From assembly GCA_034114085.1 (NCBI GenBank), contig JAXEWB010000011.1:1-64000 (forward strand): a DNA stretch of 64,000 nt. The letters are read 5' to 3'. This DNA is from Spiro-02 sp034114085 (lineage in GTDB: Bacteria > Spirochaetota > Spirochaetia > Sphaerochaetales > Sphaerochaetaceae). Positions 44,844 through 52,105 of the stretch are shown one piece after another. Made by a program: the position numbers and the translations under genes. Position 1 is the stretch's first letter. Each line of letters starts with the position of its first letter. The notes under the pieces were generated by a model. It did no database searches. It was not told the origin of the DNA and was given only the letters and a program-made list of their open reading frames with translations.

Positions 44844-45275
44844 TCAGAATACCGCCACCCCCTTTCCAAGTTCCTGACAGGCTACCAATGCGGCGGCATC
44901 GGGCAACTCCTGGCAGATAAGGCCTTGGTCGTCATAGAGTACGGCGCCATCGGAAACACACCGGGCGGACCAGTCACGCATCCAAGCGCCGTCCCCCCAG
45001 CCGTATGATCCGAACAACGCCAGTTTGCGACCGTTCAATGAAGGCTCTAGCGCGGTAAAGAACGGTTCAAAATCTGCTTCTTCCAAAACTTCGTCACCCA
45101 TGGCGGGGCAACCAAGGACCAAAACGTCAAATTCCAGGACCTGTGCGACATTCGCTTCCGCTACAGGTATCAGTGACACCTCCGCTCCAGCTTCCTTGAC
45201 GCCGTCCATGATTGCTTCGGCCATCGCTTGAGTGTTTCCAGTCAGGCTCTGATATACAATGGCAACGGTATTCAT
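44844..45275 (-). CDS. Flavodoxin
   Basis: 143 aa short-chain flavodoxin. FMN phosphate loop SLTGNTQAMAEAI at 10-22, isoalloxazine loops LGCPAMGDEVLEE and GSYGWGDGAWMRDW. Carries electrons in place of ferredoxin, typically under iron shortage; candidate reductant for radical SAM enzymes. AAGGAG site before ATG. Second gene after the DUF3793 gene (86 bp gap) on the same strand. Confidence 0.93.
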   Translation of the reverse strand: MNTVAIVYQSLTGNTQAMAEAIMDGVKEAGAEVSLIPVAEANVAQVLEFDVLVLGCPAMGDEVLEEADFEPFFTALEPSLNGRKLALFGSYGWGDGAWMRDWSARCVSDGAVLYDDQGLICQELPDAAALVACQELGKGVAVF

Positions 45276-45361
45276 TATTATTTAACTCCTTCTTCCTGCT
45301 TTGAGTGTTGTAGACACAAAATTACTTTCCTGTATCGGCCCATTCCGACCTCCCGGCGATT

Positions 45362-45925
45362 TCAAGCGATTTCCTTCAAGACCTCCTCGAACGAAAGCCC
45401 GTCCGACACAAGGCTGCTGACTTTCGCACGACACTGGTCATAGCAGTCGAATATCCGCTCAGCCTGTCGTTCATCGGCGTAGACCTTCCAGTAGCGGCAC
45501 AGCTTGTAGTCACGTCCTTTGAATTTTTCAAATTTAACGACATCTGCCAACGGATAGCCAAGGAACACCCCCACTTCATGTGGAACAGTATTCCGAGCCT
45601 GATACCGCATGGACAACATTCGGACGATTCCATCAACACCATCTACTACGGGATACCCACGCGAAACCAAAAACTGAGGAACTCCCGGCGCATTGATGAA
45701 GGCGGTCAGTATCCAACGATGATAGACGAACAACGTGATATGGTGTTTACAACGGCAGACTTCCAGCAACAGACATCCATGCCGAACGAGTTGTTTTCGA
45801 ACGATAGCCAGAATTCCGTCAATCGCCTCCGGTTCATATTTGCAACAGGAAATGATCGAAGCCGGCTTTACACCACAGAGGACTGGAGCGCAATGCTCAA
45901 GAATCAACTGTTCAAGCTGGTGCAT
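45362..45925 (-). CDS. DUF3793 family protein
   Basis: 187 aa. N-terminal HCAPVLCGVKPASI and C-terminal FLGYPLADVVKFEKFKG with YWKVYAD match DUF3793, a family of unknown function commonly beside flavodoxin or iron-uptake genes. Several Cys and His residues (CCKY, CRCKHH) could bind metal. ATG 45925 has AAGGAG nine bases upstream; the TTG just before is rejected. Inverted-repeat operator 29 bp upstream. Confidence 0.78.
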   Translation of the reverse strand: MHQLEQLILEHCAPVLCGVKPASIISCCKYEPEAIDGILAIVRKQLVRHGCLLLEVCRCKHHITLFVYHRWILTAFINAPGVPQFLVSRGYPVVDGVDGIVRMLSMRYQARNTVPHEVGVFLGYPLADVVKFEKFKGRDYKLCRYWKVYADERQAERIFDCYDQCRAKVSSLVSDGLSFEEVLKEIA

Positions 45926-45953
45926 CAACCAAGTCTCCTTACATTCTTTTTTT

Positions 45954-45971
45954 TGTTAGAATTTGCTAACA
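45954..45971. promoter_or_regulatory. Candidate operator TGTTAG-N6-CTAACA
   Basis: TGTTAG, AATTTG, CTAACA: perfect 6-bp arms at the promoter-proximal edge of the DUF3793-flavodoxin operon. The TTAG/CTAA half-sites resemble those bound by DtxR/MntR/TroR-type metal repressors. A metal (iron or manganese) response is a plausible inference. Confidence 0.5.
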
Positions 45972-46300
45972 TTTGAAGCATACTAAAATACTGTCTTCCT
46001 CGTCAATAGGATACAGGGCAATATTTGTTCCCACTTCTCGTCATACAATACATAATATATTGTAATAGAACATTATATATCAAAAAAAACTTTTTCATTA
46101 CGATGTATTATTGATGATGAATACTACTTTTTTACATATGCATAACGCAATTTAATTTGTATTATAAGTTAGCCCAGTATAACATAATAACAAAAGGCTC
46201 TAATAACCTTTACCGTGCTGTTCAATAAGGTAAAATCACGTACCTACGTATATCAAAATATACTTTGTCCTGCAAAACACATGGTTTTTATACTTTTTTT
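45972..46300. other. AT-rich intergenic stretch
   Basis: Strongly AT-rich compared with the flanking genes and without a coding frame. It should contain the promoter of the minus-strand DUF3793 operon (several TATAAT-like hexamers) and, near 46265-46293, a plus-strand TTGTCC and TTATAC pair with a 17-bp spacer that could serve the hairpin RNA. Confidence 0.45.
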
Positions 46301-46311
46301 CTATATTAAAA

Positions 46312-46340
46312 TTGACGAATAGGAATTCATGCACTAGACT
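46312..46340 (+). promoter_or_regulatory. Candidate promoter of the anticodon-arm mimic RNA
   Basis: TTGACG (46312-46317) and TAGACT (46335-46340), 17 bp apart. The -10 box lies within an 18-bp inverted repeat (46333-46350), so a regulator bound there would block it. Alternative start: TTGTCC/TTATAC at 46265-46293, giving a longer transcript. Confidence 0.5.
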
Positions 46341-46350
46341 AAGGTCTAGT
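46333..46350. promoter_or_regulatory. Inverted repeat ACTAGAC-TAAG-GTCTAGT
   Basis: Perfect 7-bp arms with a 4-nt centre. Read as DNA it is an operator over the -10 box. Read as RNA it could be a further, imperfect anticodon-like hairpin with a 6-nt CUAAGG loop preceding the four regular ones. Confidence 0.55.
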
Positions 46351-46470
46351 TGTAGTGACTAGAAATCATTATGGTTGCCGTTGACTGTAAATCAACCTCG
46401 TTTTCAAAGACTCGAAATCTTTCAGAAACGCCCTCTGTTTCGACTGCAAATTGAACAGAGGGTTGTTTTT
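46347..46470 (+). ncRNA. Small RNA with four tandem anticodon stem-loop mimics
   Basis: Four hairpins with a 5-bp stem and 7-nt CUNNAAA loop: AGTGA-CTAGAAA-TCATT (46354-46370), GTTGA-CTGTAAA-TCAAC (46380-46396), AAAGA-CTCGAAA-TCTTT (46406-46422), and TTCGA-CTGCAAA-TTGAA (46439-46455). The loops equal tRNA positions 32-38 with anticodons AGA, GUA (Tyr), CGA (Ser), GCA (Cys); all have U33 and A36-A37-A38, and every closing pair is A-U. The third sits on an outer stem CGTTT/AAACG; the fourth sits on CCCTCTG/CAGAGGG and is followed by TTGTTTTT, so the terminator loop itself is an anticodon mimic. No acceptor, D or T arms exist, so these are not tRNA genes. The loop motif recurs every 26, 26 and 33 bases. 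Function unknown; decoy or sponge inferred. Confidence 0.75.
46431..46470 (+). terminator. Terminator of the mimic RNA, with anticodon-like loop
   Basis: CCCTCTGTTTCGA pairs with TTGAACAGAGGG (one bulged U, one G-U pair), with loop CTGCAAA, then TTGTTTTT. It ends the small RNA and also forms its fourth anticodon-arm mimic (GCA, Cys). Confidence 0.85.
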
Positions 46471-46603
46471 AGTTCCGCTCCTTACAGATTGGTTCCCGCA
46501 CATCATTGTAAAATGTGTTTATATCAATCCCCCCCTATCGGCGTCATGACAATCTCGTTGAAATTTCACTATCAGGCCCCACTGGAAAAAGCATGGGGTG
46601 GAA
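46471..46603. other. Intergenic stretch without a recognised feature
   Basis: Short gene-free stretch between the small-RNA terminator and the end of the DUF1848 gene. A weak CCCCA/TGGGG pair near 46575-46600 might end the minus-strand transcript. Confidence 0.35.
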
Positions 46604-47545
46604 TCATTCAAAGTCAAACAGACATTGTGTATCGGAGACCACCATGGAATGTGGTTTCCGTTCATAGACGCAATCCTCCGCTTCTGGATCACCTATCAAA
46701 AATGGGGAATCATCGTCATGCATGGGCAAAAGCCCTTCTCTGGAGCGGCCGGGATTGGCATAGCAGTAGATGCATCCATGGGAACAGATATCGTATGTCC
46801 CGATATCGACGCTCTCGATACAGTTGCATCCGCTTCGCTGATATTTATCCTTGCGGGTCAGAAACGTTTTCCCAGAAATTTTTTCTAGACGCAGGCCGTC
46901 TATACAGGCTCCTTTGACGACTCCAAGCGCAACGAGATCGATTGTTTCAGCGCATGTCTGAATTTGCATGCCGCAAGATGTCGCGATGGATACGCAGAAC
47001 TCGACAAGTTCCGACATCTCCGCATTTTCCAACGTCCGGATACCCAGTCGTTCGCAAACCGGCTGCATATGCCGGTACAAGTCAAGGAAACTGATCACGC
47101 AGGTATCAGTATACCCGGACAATCGCCTACATAGGGATGAAAACGTCTTCCGATGCCATTCCAATGTACAATCGGGGGACAACAAGATGGGATCATACCG
47201 CCACACCATGCGATCCATCCCGCAGCGTCCGGACAGTTTCAAAAAGGTCGCTATACGTTCATCAATGGGGGGAAGTTTCGGTTCATATGCAGATGAATAC
47301 CCATTCAATGTATATTGGAAATAATAAGGAAATGGTTCAAACGTACCCAGACAAGGAAGCAATGGAGCTGGATTCTTAGACCAGAACACTATCGCGTCGA
47401 CCTCGGAAGGAGAAAGCCCCACCCTCCCCACTTGATGCCGATTAAAAGGATTCCTCACCAGCACGAATTGGCGCTCAAACCGTTTGGCCAGCCATCGCGG
47501 ATAGAAGGCGGGAATATCACAACGTCTGCTCGCACTAATAATCAT
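46604..47545 (-). CDS. DUF1848 family protein
   Basis: 313 aa. N-terminal MIISASRRCDIPAFYPRW and FWSKNPAPLLP are DUF1848 signatures; the C-terminus has CNCIESVDIGTYDICSHGCIYCYAN, a CxxxCxxC cluster motif like that of radical SAM or spore photoproduct lyase-like enzymes. Function unknown. ATG 47545 begins the conserved family sequence; a longer in-frame start at 47611 lacks family similarity, and no strong ribosome site precedes either. It neighbours, in convergent orientation, the anticodon-arm mimic RNA. Confidence 0.82.
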   Translation of the reverse strand: MIISASRRCDIPAFYPRWLAKRFERQFVLVRNPFNRHQVGRVGLSPSEVDAIVFWSKNPAPLLPCLGTFEPFPYYFQYTLNGYSSAYEPKLPPIDERIATFLKLSGRCGMDRMVWRYDPILLSPDCTLEWHRKTFSSLCRRLSGYTDTCVISFLDLYRHMQPVCERLGIRTLENAEMSELVEFCVSIATSCGMQIQTCAETIDLVALGVVKGACIDGLRLEKISGKTFLTRKDKYQRSGCNCIESVDIGTYDICSHGCIYCYANPGRSREGLLPMHDDDSPFLIGDPEAEDCVYERKPHSMVVSDTQCLFDFE

Positions 47546-47692
47546 ACGACCATGATATTGCGGAAGTCCGTCCGACGCAAGACAAAGCAAATGCATCAGA
47601 CTCGTTTTCAACTTTTACTCCGCGAAGCTCCATTCAACGGCCTGAAGCCGTAAATTGGCTGGAACTCGCATTGACAAACTCCACGGCTTGAA

Positions 47693-47766
47693 GCGAACAC
47701 TGAGCGAACACTCATCGAACCCGGCGCGAACACTGGGCTATCATCAAACAATCACTGAGCGAACCT
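47693..47766. repeat. 11-bp phased degenerate repeat
   Basis: Units GCGAACACTGA, GCGAACACTCA, TCGAACCCGGC and GCGAACACTGG follow one another from 47693 to 47736; after a gap, CACTGAGCGAACC ends the array. Reverse-complemented, the core AGTGTTCGC equals that at 20843-20851. It lies between the DUF1848 start and the V-ATPase operon terminator. Confidence 0.75.
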
Positions 47767-47767
47767 A

Positions 47768-47803
47768 TAAAAAAACTGCCGCAGACAATGAAATCCGCGG
47801 CAG
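47768..47803 (-). terminator. Terminator of the V-ATPase operon
   Basis: CTGCCGC (47776-47782) and GCGGCAG (47797-47803) form the stem; on the minus strand seven T residues follow. It lies 28 bp after the atpK stop. Confidence 0.9.
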
Positions 47804-47831
47804 CCTATCGCTGTTGGCCAGAAACGGTATC

Positions 47832-48269
47832 TTACTGGAGCAACAGCAAGCAGAAGACCAAGGTGAACAGAGCGACGGTTTCTACGATACCGATGACGAT
47901 AAAGTAGTTCGCGGTTCCCTTGCCCGTCTCGGCGAGCGCATCACAAGCGCAAGCGGAACATTTACCCTGCATCCACGCGGAAAGCCCGATTGCCAATCCA
48001 CCGAAGACACCGCAACCAAGCGCGAGCATGCCGGAAGCACCAGCGGCAATGGCGCTACGGATGAAGTTCATCAACAGAAATCCGTAAATCGTCTGGGTCA
48101 GAGGCGCACCAGCGAACGCGACCATGATGAACGGAGCGGGCTTGCCGTTCGCATAACACTTCTTCCAGCCGCCGACGGCTGCCTGAGAAGCGGCGCCGGC
48201 GCCAAGGCCGGACCCCAGAGCGGACAGACACAGCGCACAAGCCATACCGATGTAAGCAATACTATTCAT
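47832..48269 (-). CDS. atpK: V-type ATPase subunit K (proteolipid)
   Basis: 145 aa, two fused hairpins (four membrane helices) of the rotor ring. The ion-binding carboxylate is the Glu in GIVETVALF of helix 4; helix 2 has a Gln (PLTQTIYG) in the partner position. The loop before helix 4 reads QGKCSACACDALAETGKG with three Cys, where Ala/Ser is more usual. Whether H+ or Na+ is moved cannot be settled by eye. Last gene of the operon; GGAG before ATG. Confidence 0.93.
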   Translation of the reverse strand: MNSIAYIGMACALCLSALGSGLGAGAASQAAVGGWKKCYANGKPAPFIMVAFAGAPLTQTIYGFLLMNFIRSAIAAGASGMLALGCGVFGGLAIGLSAWMQGKCSACACDALAETGKGTANYFIVIGIVETVALFTLVFCLLLLQ

Positions 48270-48301
48270 TTTTTACTCCTTAGTTGTTTTGACCAACAAC
48301 G

Positions 48302-50161
48302 TTAATTTTCTCGTACCGTCTCTCTGAACGGATCATATGAAACGCCGGTCCACTCCATGCCGAGCTGCCCGGAGAATTCCAACAGATTCAATCGCACGCC
48401 ATGTACGACTACTGAAAGCAGGCCCATGACTAGATTCAGACCATGCCCAATCACCAGAACCAGAATGCCGGCTGGAAGCGCGAACCCCTGAAGCATCCCC
48501 CCCGCCCTGGGATTAAAACTCTGGGCGATCGCCAAAGAAGCCATGCCGACGGCGAACAGACGGATGTAGCTCATGATGTTCGAGAAACAGCTGATCGTGT
48601 TGAGAAAAGTCGTGAAGAACCCTCCAAGACCGGCCTTGAGCCCTTGTCCGAACGACTGTCCTGGAGCCTGGCTTCCGAATACGCAGACCAGCACAAACCC
48701 GATTCCAACACAGGCGAACACAGCGCTGACGTTTGTCGGGGCGCCAATGACTAGCTGCAGAACCATGAAATACAACGCCAGCACATCGATCATCCATCCG
48801 ACATCAGCCACGGCGCTAAGATCTTTCTTCGGAATCTTGTGAATCACGTTGAGAATACAGGCCAGAGAAAGCTGGACGGCACCGATGATGAAGCAGAACT
48901 TCATGACCATGTTCTGGGCACTGGTAGTCTCTACTCCGAACAGCTCCGGATAGTTCGCTATCTGCGGAATGACCAGCTTCTTGAGGAACGGAACGGCTTG
49001 AAGAATCTTTTCCGAACCGAACCAAGTGCCGGTCAAACTCCCCCAGACCACCGTTGCGATGCTCAGCACATACAGCAGCACGGTAATGTTGGTGGCCTTC
49101 TTCTGCTTCACATGAAGACCGACCGCCACAGCAAGGAAAATCAAGCCATAGCCGGCATCGCCTATGATCATGGCAAAGAACAACGTGAAGAACAGCAGGA
49201 ACCACATGCTGATATCGTATTCGCGATAACCGGGAACCGTCCCAAGGATATCGAATACCGGTTTGATAATCCCAACGCCTTTCGGGTACTGAACCAATGT
49301 CGGAGGATCGTCATCCTCAGTCGGATCGTCCATCAAATATCCCCAGCCATTGGCGGCCGCGAGATCGCGGAACGCATCGGCCTTCGGTTCAGGGACATAT
49401 CCCGTCACCCAAGCAATCCGGTCGCCGTCGCTCATGGAAGCGGCGACTTCTTCAAACCGTGTGCTCTGGTCGGTACGGGCGAGCTGCTTGCGGTATGCGT
49501 CGAGATACCTGCCACAGGAAGCGAATTCATCATCAATATCGGAAAGACGCTTGCGGGCGTTGTTGATCCGATACTCCAGTTCGGACAGACCGTATTCGGG
49601 AACGTCGAATCTCGTCGCAGGAAAACCAGCGGGCAGAGGATTCCCGACCACGGCGATAGCCGACTGCTTGCCGACGGGAGACAGCCGAAGGTAGGAACAA
49701 TCGTCAGGCACCTGTTCAAGCTCCTTCTTCCCGATGGTATAGAAAGAGAGCTTGACTCCGGCTCGTCGAAGTTCATCAATCGACTCAGGGGCGAAATCCC
49801 CCCAGCCGCGAATCTGCTCACAGAGCATTCCTTCCTTCGCAATACGCTCGGCAACTTCCTTGCGCTCATCGAGCATGGAGGAAAGTCTCGCCTGCAACTG
49901 AGCGAATTCCTCATCGGTGCAGGAGAGTTGTTCGACCTTGCCCTTCTGCTTCGCAGCCTTCGCCCTAGCCTCGGAAGTTTCCTGAATCTGCGCTCGGACA
50001 CGCTCAAGGGACTCTCCCTCCCGTTGCAGCTCCTCGATGGTCGCAGTCCGAACCTTTTCATCACAGACATGGAGCAAACCGGCCTTTCGCAAAGCCCTCA
50101 GCATATCCTTTTTATCATGCGCCTGCACAATGACAGACACTTTTTTCATCTTGACTATCAT
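48302..50161 (-). CDS. atpI: V-type ATPase subunit I (a-subunit)
   Basis: 619 aa stator/ion-channel subunit. Residues 1-310 are a soluble coiled-coil arm; residues about 325-600 hold seven to eight membrane helices, with the family block FTLFFAMIIGDAGYG and late helix LNLVMGLLSVVVHGVRLNLLEF (shown here as two parts: LNLVMGLLSVV and VHGVRLNLLEF) carrying the essential Arg. Start overlaps the atpD stop (TAATG). Confidence 0.93.
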   Translation of the reverse strand: MIVKMKKVSVIVQAHDKKDMLRALRKAGLLHVCDEKVRTATIEELQREGESLERVRAQIQETSEARAKAAKQKGKVEQLSCTDEEFAQLQARLSSMLDERKEVAERIAKEGMLCEQIRGWGDFAPESIDELRRAGVKLSFYTIGKKELEQVPDDCSYLRLSPVGKQSAIAVVGNPLPAGFPATRFDVPEYGLSELEYRINNARKRLSDIDDEFASCGRYLDAYRKQLARTDQSTRFEEVAASMSDGDRIAWVTGYVPEPKADAFRDLAAANGWGYLMDDPTEDDDPPTLVQYPKGVGIIKPVFDILGTVPGYREYDISMWFLLFFTLFFAMIIGDAGYGLIFLAVAVGLHVKQKKATNITVLLYVLSIATVVWGSLTGTWFGSEKILQAVPFLKKLVIPQIANYPELFGVETTSAQNMVMKFCFIIGAVQLSLACILNVIHKIPKKDLSAVADVGWMIDVLALYFMVLQLVIGAPTNVSAVFACVGIGFVLVCVFGSQAPGQSFGQGLKAGLGGFFTTFLNTISCFSNIMSYIRLFAVGMASLAIAQSFNPRAGGMLQGFALPAGILVLVIGHGLNLVMGLLSVVVHGVRLNLLEFSGQLGMEWTGVSYDPFRETVREN

Positions 50162-50775
50162 TATGCGGACACCTTTACCAATTTTTTCTTGGCAATTTTT
50201 CCACGGACGACCGCCGCGGTCTGTTGGTCCCCAAGGTAGATACCGATACGCCGGATATTCTCCTTGGCCTCGGGAATCTTCACCTTCTCGAATAGGTTGA
50301 CTCGCTGGCTGGTGGTGCGCAGCTCCTTTCCCAACAGGAAAATCTGCTGCTCCAACGTCGCGATCAACGCATCGAACCTCGCTACGTCGCGAAGCGACGC
50401 TATCCCCTTGTCAACCCAAAGCGGATAATCGTTCAGGTCATAGGAGATGGGTTTGAAGGTCAGCTCCTTGAACACGGGTATCGAAACACCCGCAATATTC
50501 CCCTTCGCCTTGAGCACCCGGTCCACCTGGACCAGATTCTCCAGACGAAGGTCATTGCGGAAAAAGCAGTTTTCATGATAGACCGCGACCCAGTCCTGCA
50601 GCCCCGCGACGACAGCCTGCTGCTGTTGGCGGTACCGCTCGACTTCAGCCTCTATCTGCCTGATCACGACCTGCAACTGCTGTTTCTTCAGTTGCAGAGT
50701 CGGCAGATAGCGCTGGAATTGCTTGAGCTGGTCCTTCTGCTTCTTCTGCTCGTTCTTCGTCAGTTTGACGGCCAT
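50161..50775 (-). CDS. atpD: V-type ATPase subunit D
   Basis: 204 aa central-stalk subunit with long N- and C-terminal helices (LTKNEQKKQKDQLKQFQRY; VNLFEKVKIPEAKENIRRI). The latter is the family signature. 14 bp after atpB. Confidence 0.93.
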   Translation of the reverse strand: MAVKLTKNEQKKQKDQLKQFQRYLPTLQLKKQQLQVVIRQIEAEVERYRQQQQAVVAGLQDWVAVYHENCFFRNDLRLENLVQVDRVLKAKGNIAGVSIPVFKELTFKPISYDLNDYPLWVDKGIASLRDVARFDALIATLEQQIFLLGKELRTTSQRVNLFEKVKIPEAKENIRRIGIYLGDQQTAAVVRGKIAKKKLVKVSA

Positions 50776-50789
50776 TCAACCCTCCAGGA

Positions 50790-52097
50790 TCAACCGATCT
50801 TCTTCGGCCAACGACTCAGGATCAGATCGCTCTTCAACCCGGTCTCGTTCGGCTCGAAGCACTCGGCGAGGATTTCCCAGCCGAGGTCAAGCGCCTGCTC
50901 CAACGGAATGTTTACAGACAGGTCCATCAGCTTGCTCTCAAACAATTCGCCATATTTCAGCAACTTGTCGTCCCATTCTGACATCTGGAAACCCATGGAC
51001 TTCTTTTCCATGGACTCCTTGTAGGCGCTGTACAGCTTAATCATGCCATCCATCAAGGCGCGGTGGTCGTCGCGGGTATCCTTGTTTACCTGCTGCTTCA
51101 GCCGGGACAGCGAACCGAACGGTTCGATACGGCCGCCCTTGAGGTAATACTGCCCTTCCGTGATATAGCCGGTGTTGTCAGGAACGGGGTGCGTAACGTC
51201 GTCGCCGGGCATCGTGGTGACCGCAAGGATCGTGACGGAACCGGCGCCCTCGAAGTCTACCGCCTTCTCGTAGCGGGAGGCCAACGAACTGTACAGGTCG
51301 CCGGGGTAGCCCCGGTTGGAAGGGACCTGGTCCATGGTAATCGCCATTTCCTTCAAGGCGTCGGCGAAGTTGGTCATGTCGGTCAACAGCACCAGAACCT
51401 TCTTTCCATCGATAGCAAAACGTTCAGCGACGGCCAATGCCATGTCAGGAACGAGCATACATTCCACGGTAGGGTCACTGGCGGTATGGATGAACATAAT
51501 CGTGCGGCTCATCGCCCCACTCTTTTCCAGCGTATCTTTGAAGAACAGATAGTCGTCGTATTTCAGTCCCATGCCGCCGAGGATGATCAAGTCCACTTCG
51601 GCCTGCATCGCTATCCGGGCGAGCAATTGGTTGTACGGTTCACCGGATACGGAAAAAATCGGCAGCTTCTGGCTTTCGACCAACGTATTGAACACGTCAA
51701 TCATCGGAATACCGGTACGAATCATGTTGCGGGGGATGATACGCTTGGCCGGGTTTACCGAAGGCCCGCCGATCTCGATCATATTGTCAGTCAGCGCAGG
51801 CCCTTTGTCGCGGGGAACGCCGCTGCCGGAGAACACCCTGCCGAGCAGATCCTCGGTATAGGACACACGCATCGGGACGCCAAGGAACCGCACCTGGTCG
51901 CCGGTCGAAATACCCTGGGCGCCGGAGAATACCTGCAACGAAACGAGGTCTTTGTCAAGCTTGATGACGTTGGCATAGGATTCGCCATGGGCGGTGCTCA
52001 CAATGGCCAGGTCGCCGTTCTTGACCCCTTCGGCGCGCACGGTAATTACGTTGCCGACGATAGATTCAATCTTTGTATATACTTTCTGCATCATCAT
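50790..52097 (-). CDS. atpB: V-type ATPase subunit B
   Basis: 435 aa non-catalytic subunit of the V1 head. It has the alpha/beta fold but SVSGEPYNQLLARIA in place of a P-loop, and LLTDMTNFADALKEM plus the SNRGYPGDLYSSLA block typical of B subunits. Ribosome site GGTGGTGG. 8 bp after atpA. Confidence 0.95.
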   Translation of the reverse strand: MMMQKVYTKIESIVGNVITVRAEGVKNGDLAIVSTAHGESYANVIKLDKDLVSLQVFSGAQGISTGDQVRFLGVPMRVSYTEDLLGRVFSGSGVPRDKGPALTDNMIEIGGPSVNPAKRIIPRNMIRTGIPMIDVFNTLVESQKLPIFSVSGEPYNQLLARIAMQAEVDLIILGGMGLKYDDYLFFKDTLEKSGAMSRTIMFIHTASDPTVECMLVPDMALAVAERFAIDGKKVLVLLTDMTNFADALKEMAITMDQVPSNRGYPGDLYSSLASRYEKAVDFEGAGSVTILAVTTMPGDDVTHPVPDNTGYITEGQYYLKGGRIEPFGSLSRLKQQVNKDTRDDHRALMDGMIKLYSAYKESMEKKSMGFQMSEWDDKLLKYGELFESKLMDLSVNIPLEQALDLGWEILAECFEPNETGLKSDLILSRWPKKIG

Positions 52098-52105
52098 CCA
52101 CCACC

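Noticed and set aside
46373..46397. Possible tRNA-Tyr gene (loop CTGTAAA)
   Set aside because: Only the anticodon arm is present; no acceptor stem, D arm or T arm (GGTTCRA) can be placed around it.
46347..46470. Type III (ToxIN-like) antitoxin repeat array
   Set aside because: Repeats followed by a terminator fit superficially, but no toxin gene follows on the plus strand; the next gene is DUF1848 on the opposite strand.
46347..46470. tracrRNA or CRISPR element
   Set aside because: No cas gene, no repeat-spacer array and no anti-repeat in the window; the hairpins match anticodon arms instead.
46375..46917. Plus-strand open frame across the small RNA and DUF1848 end
   Set aside because: Crosses a terminator, lacks a ribosome site and is antisense to DUF1848.
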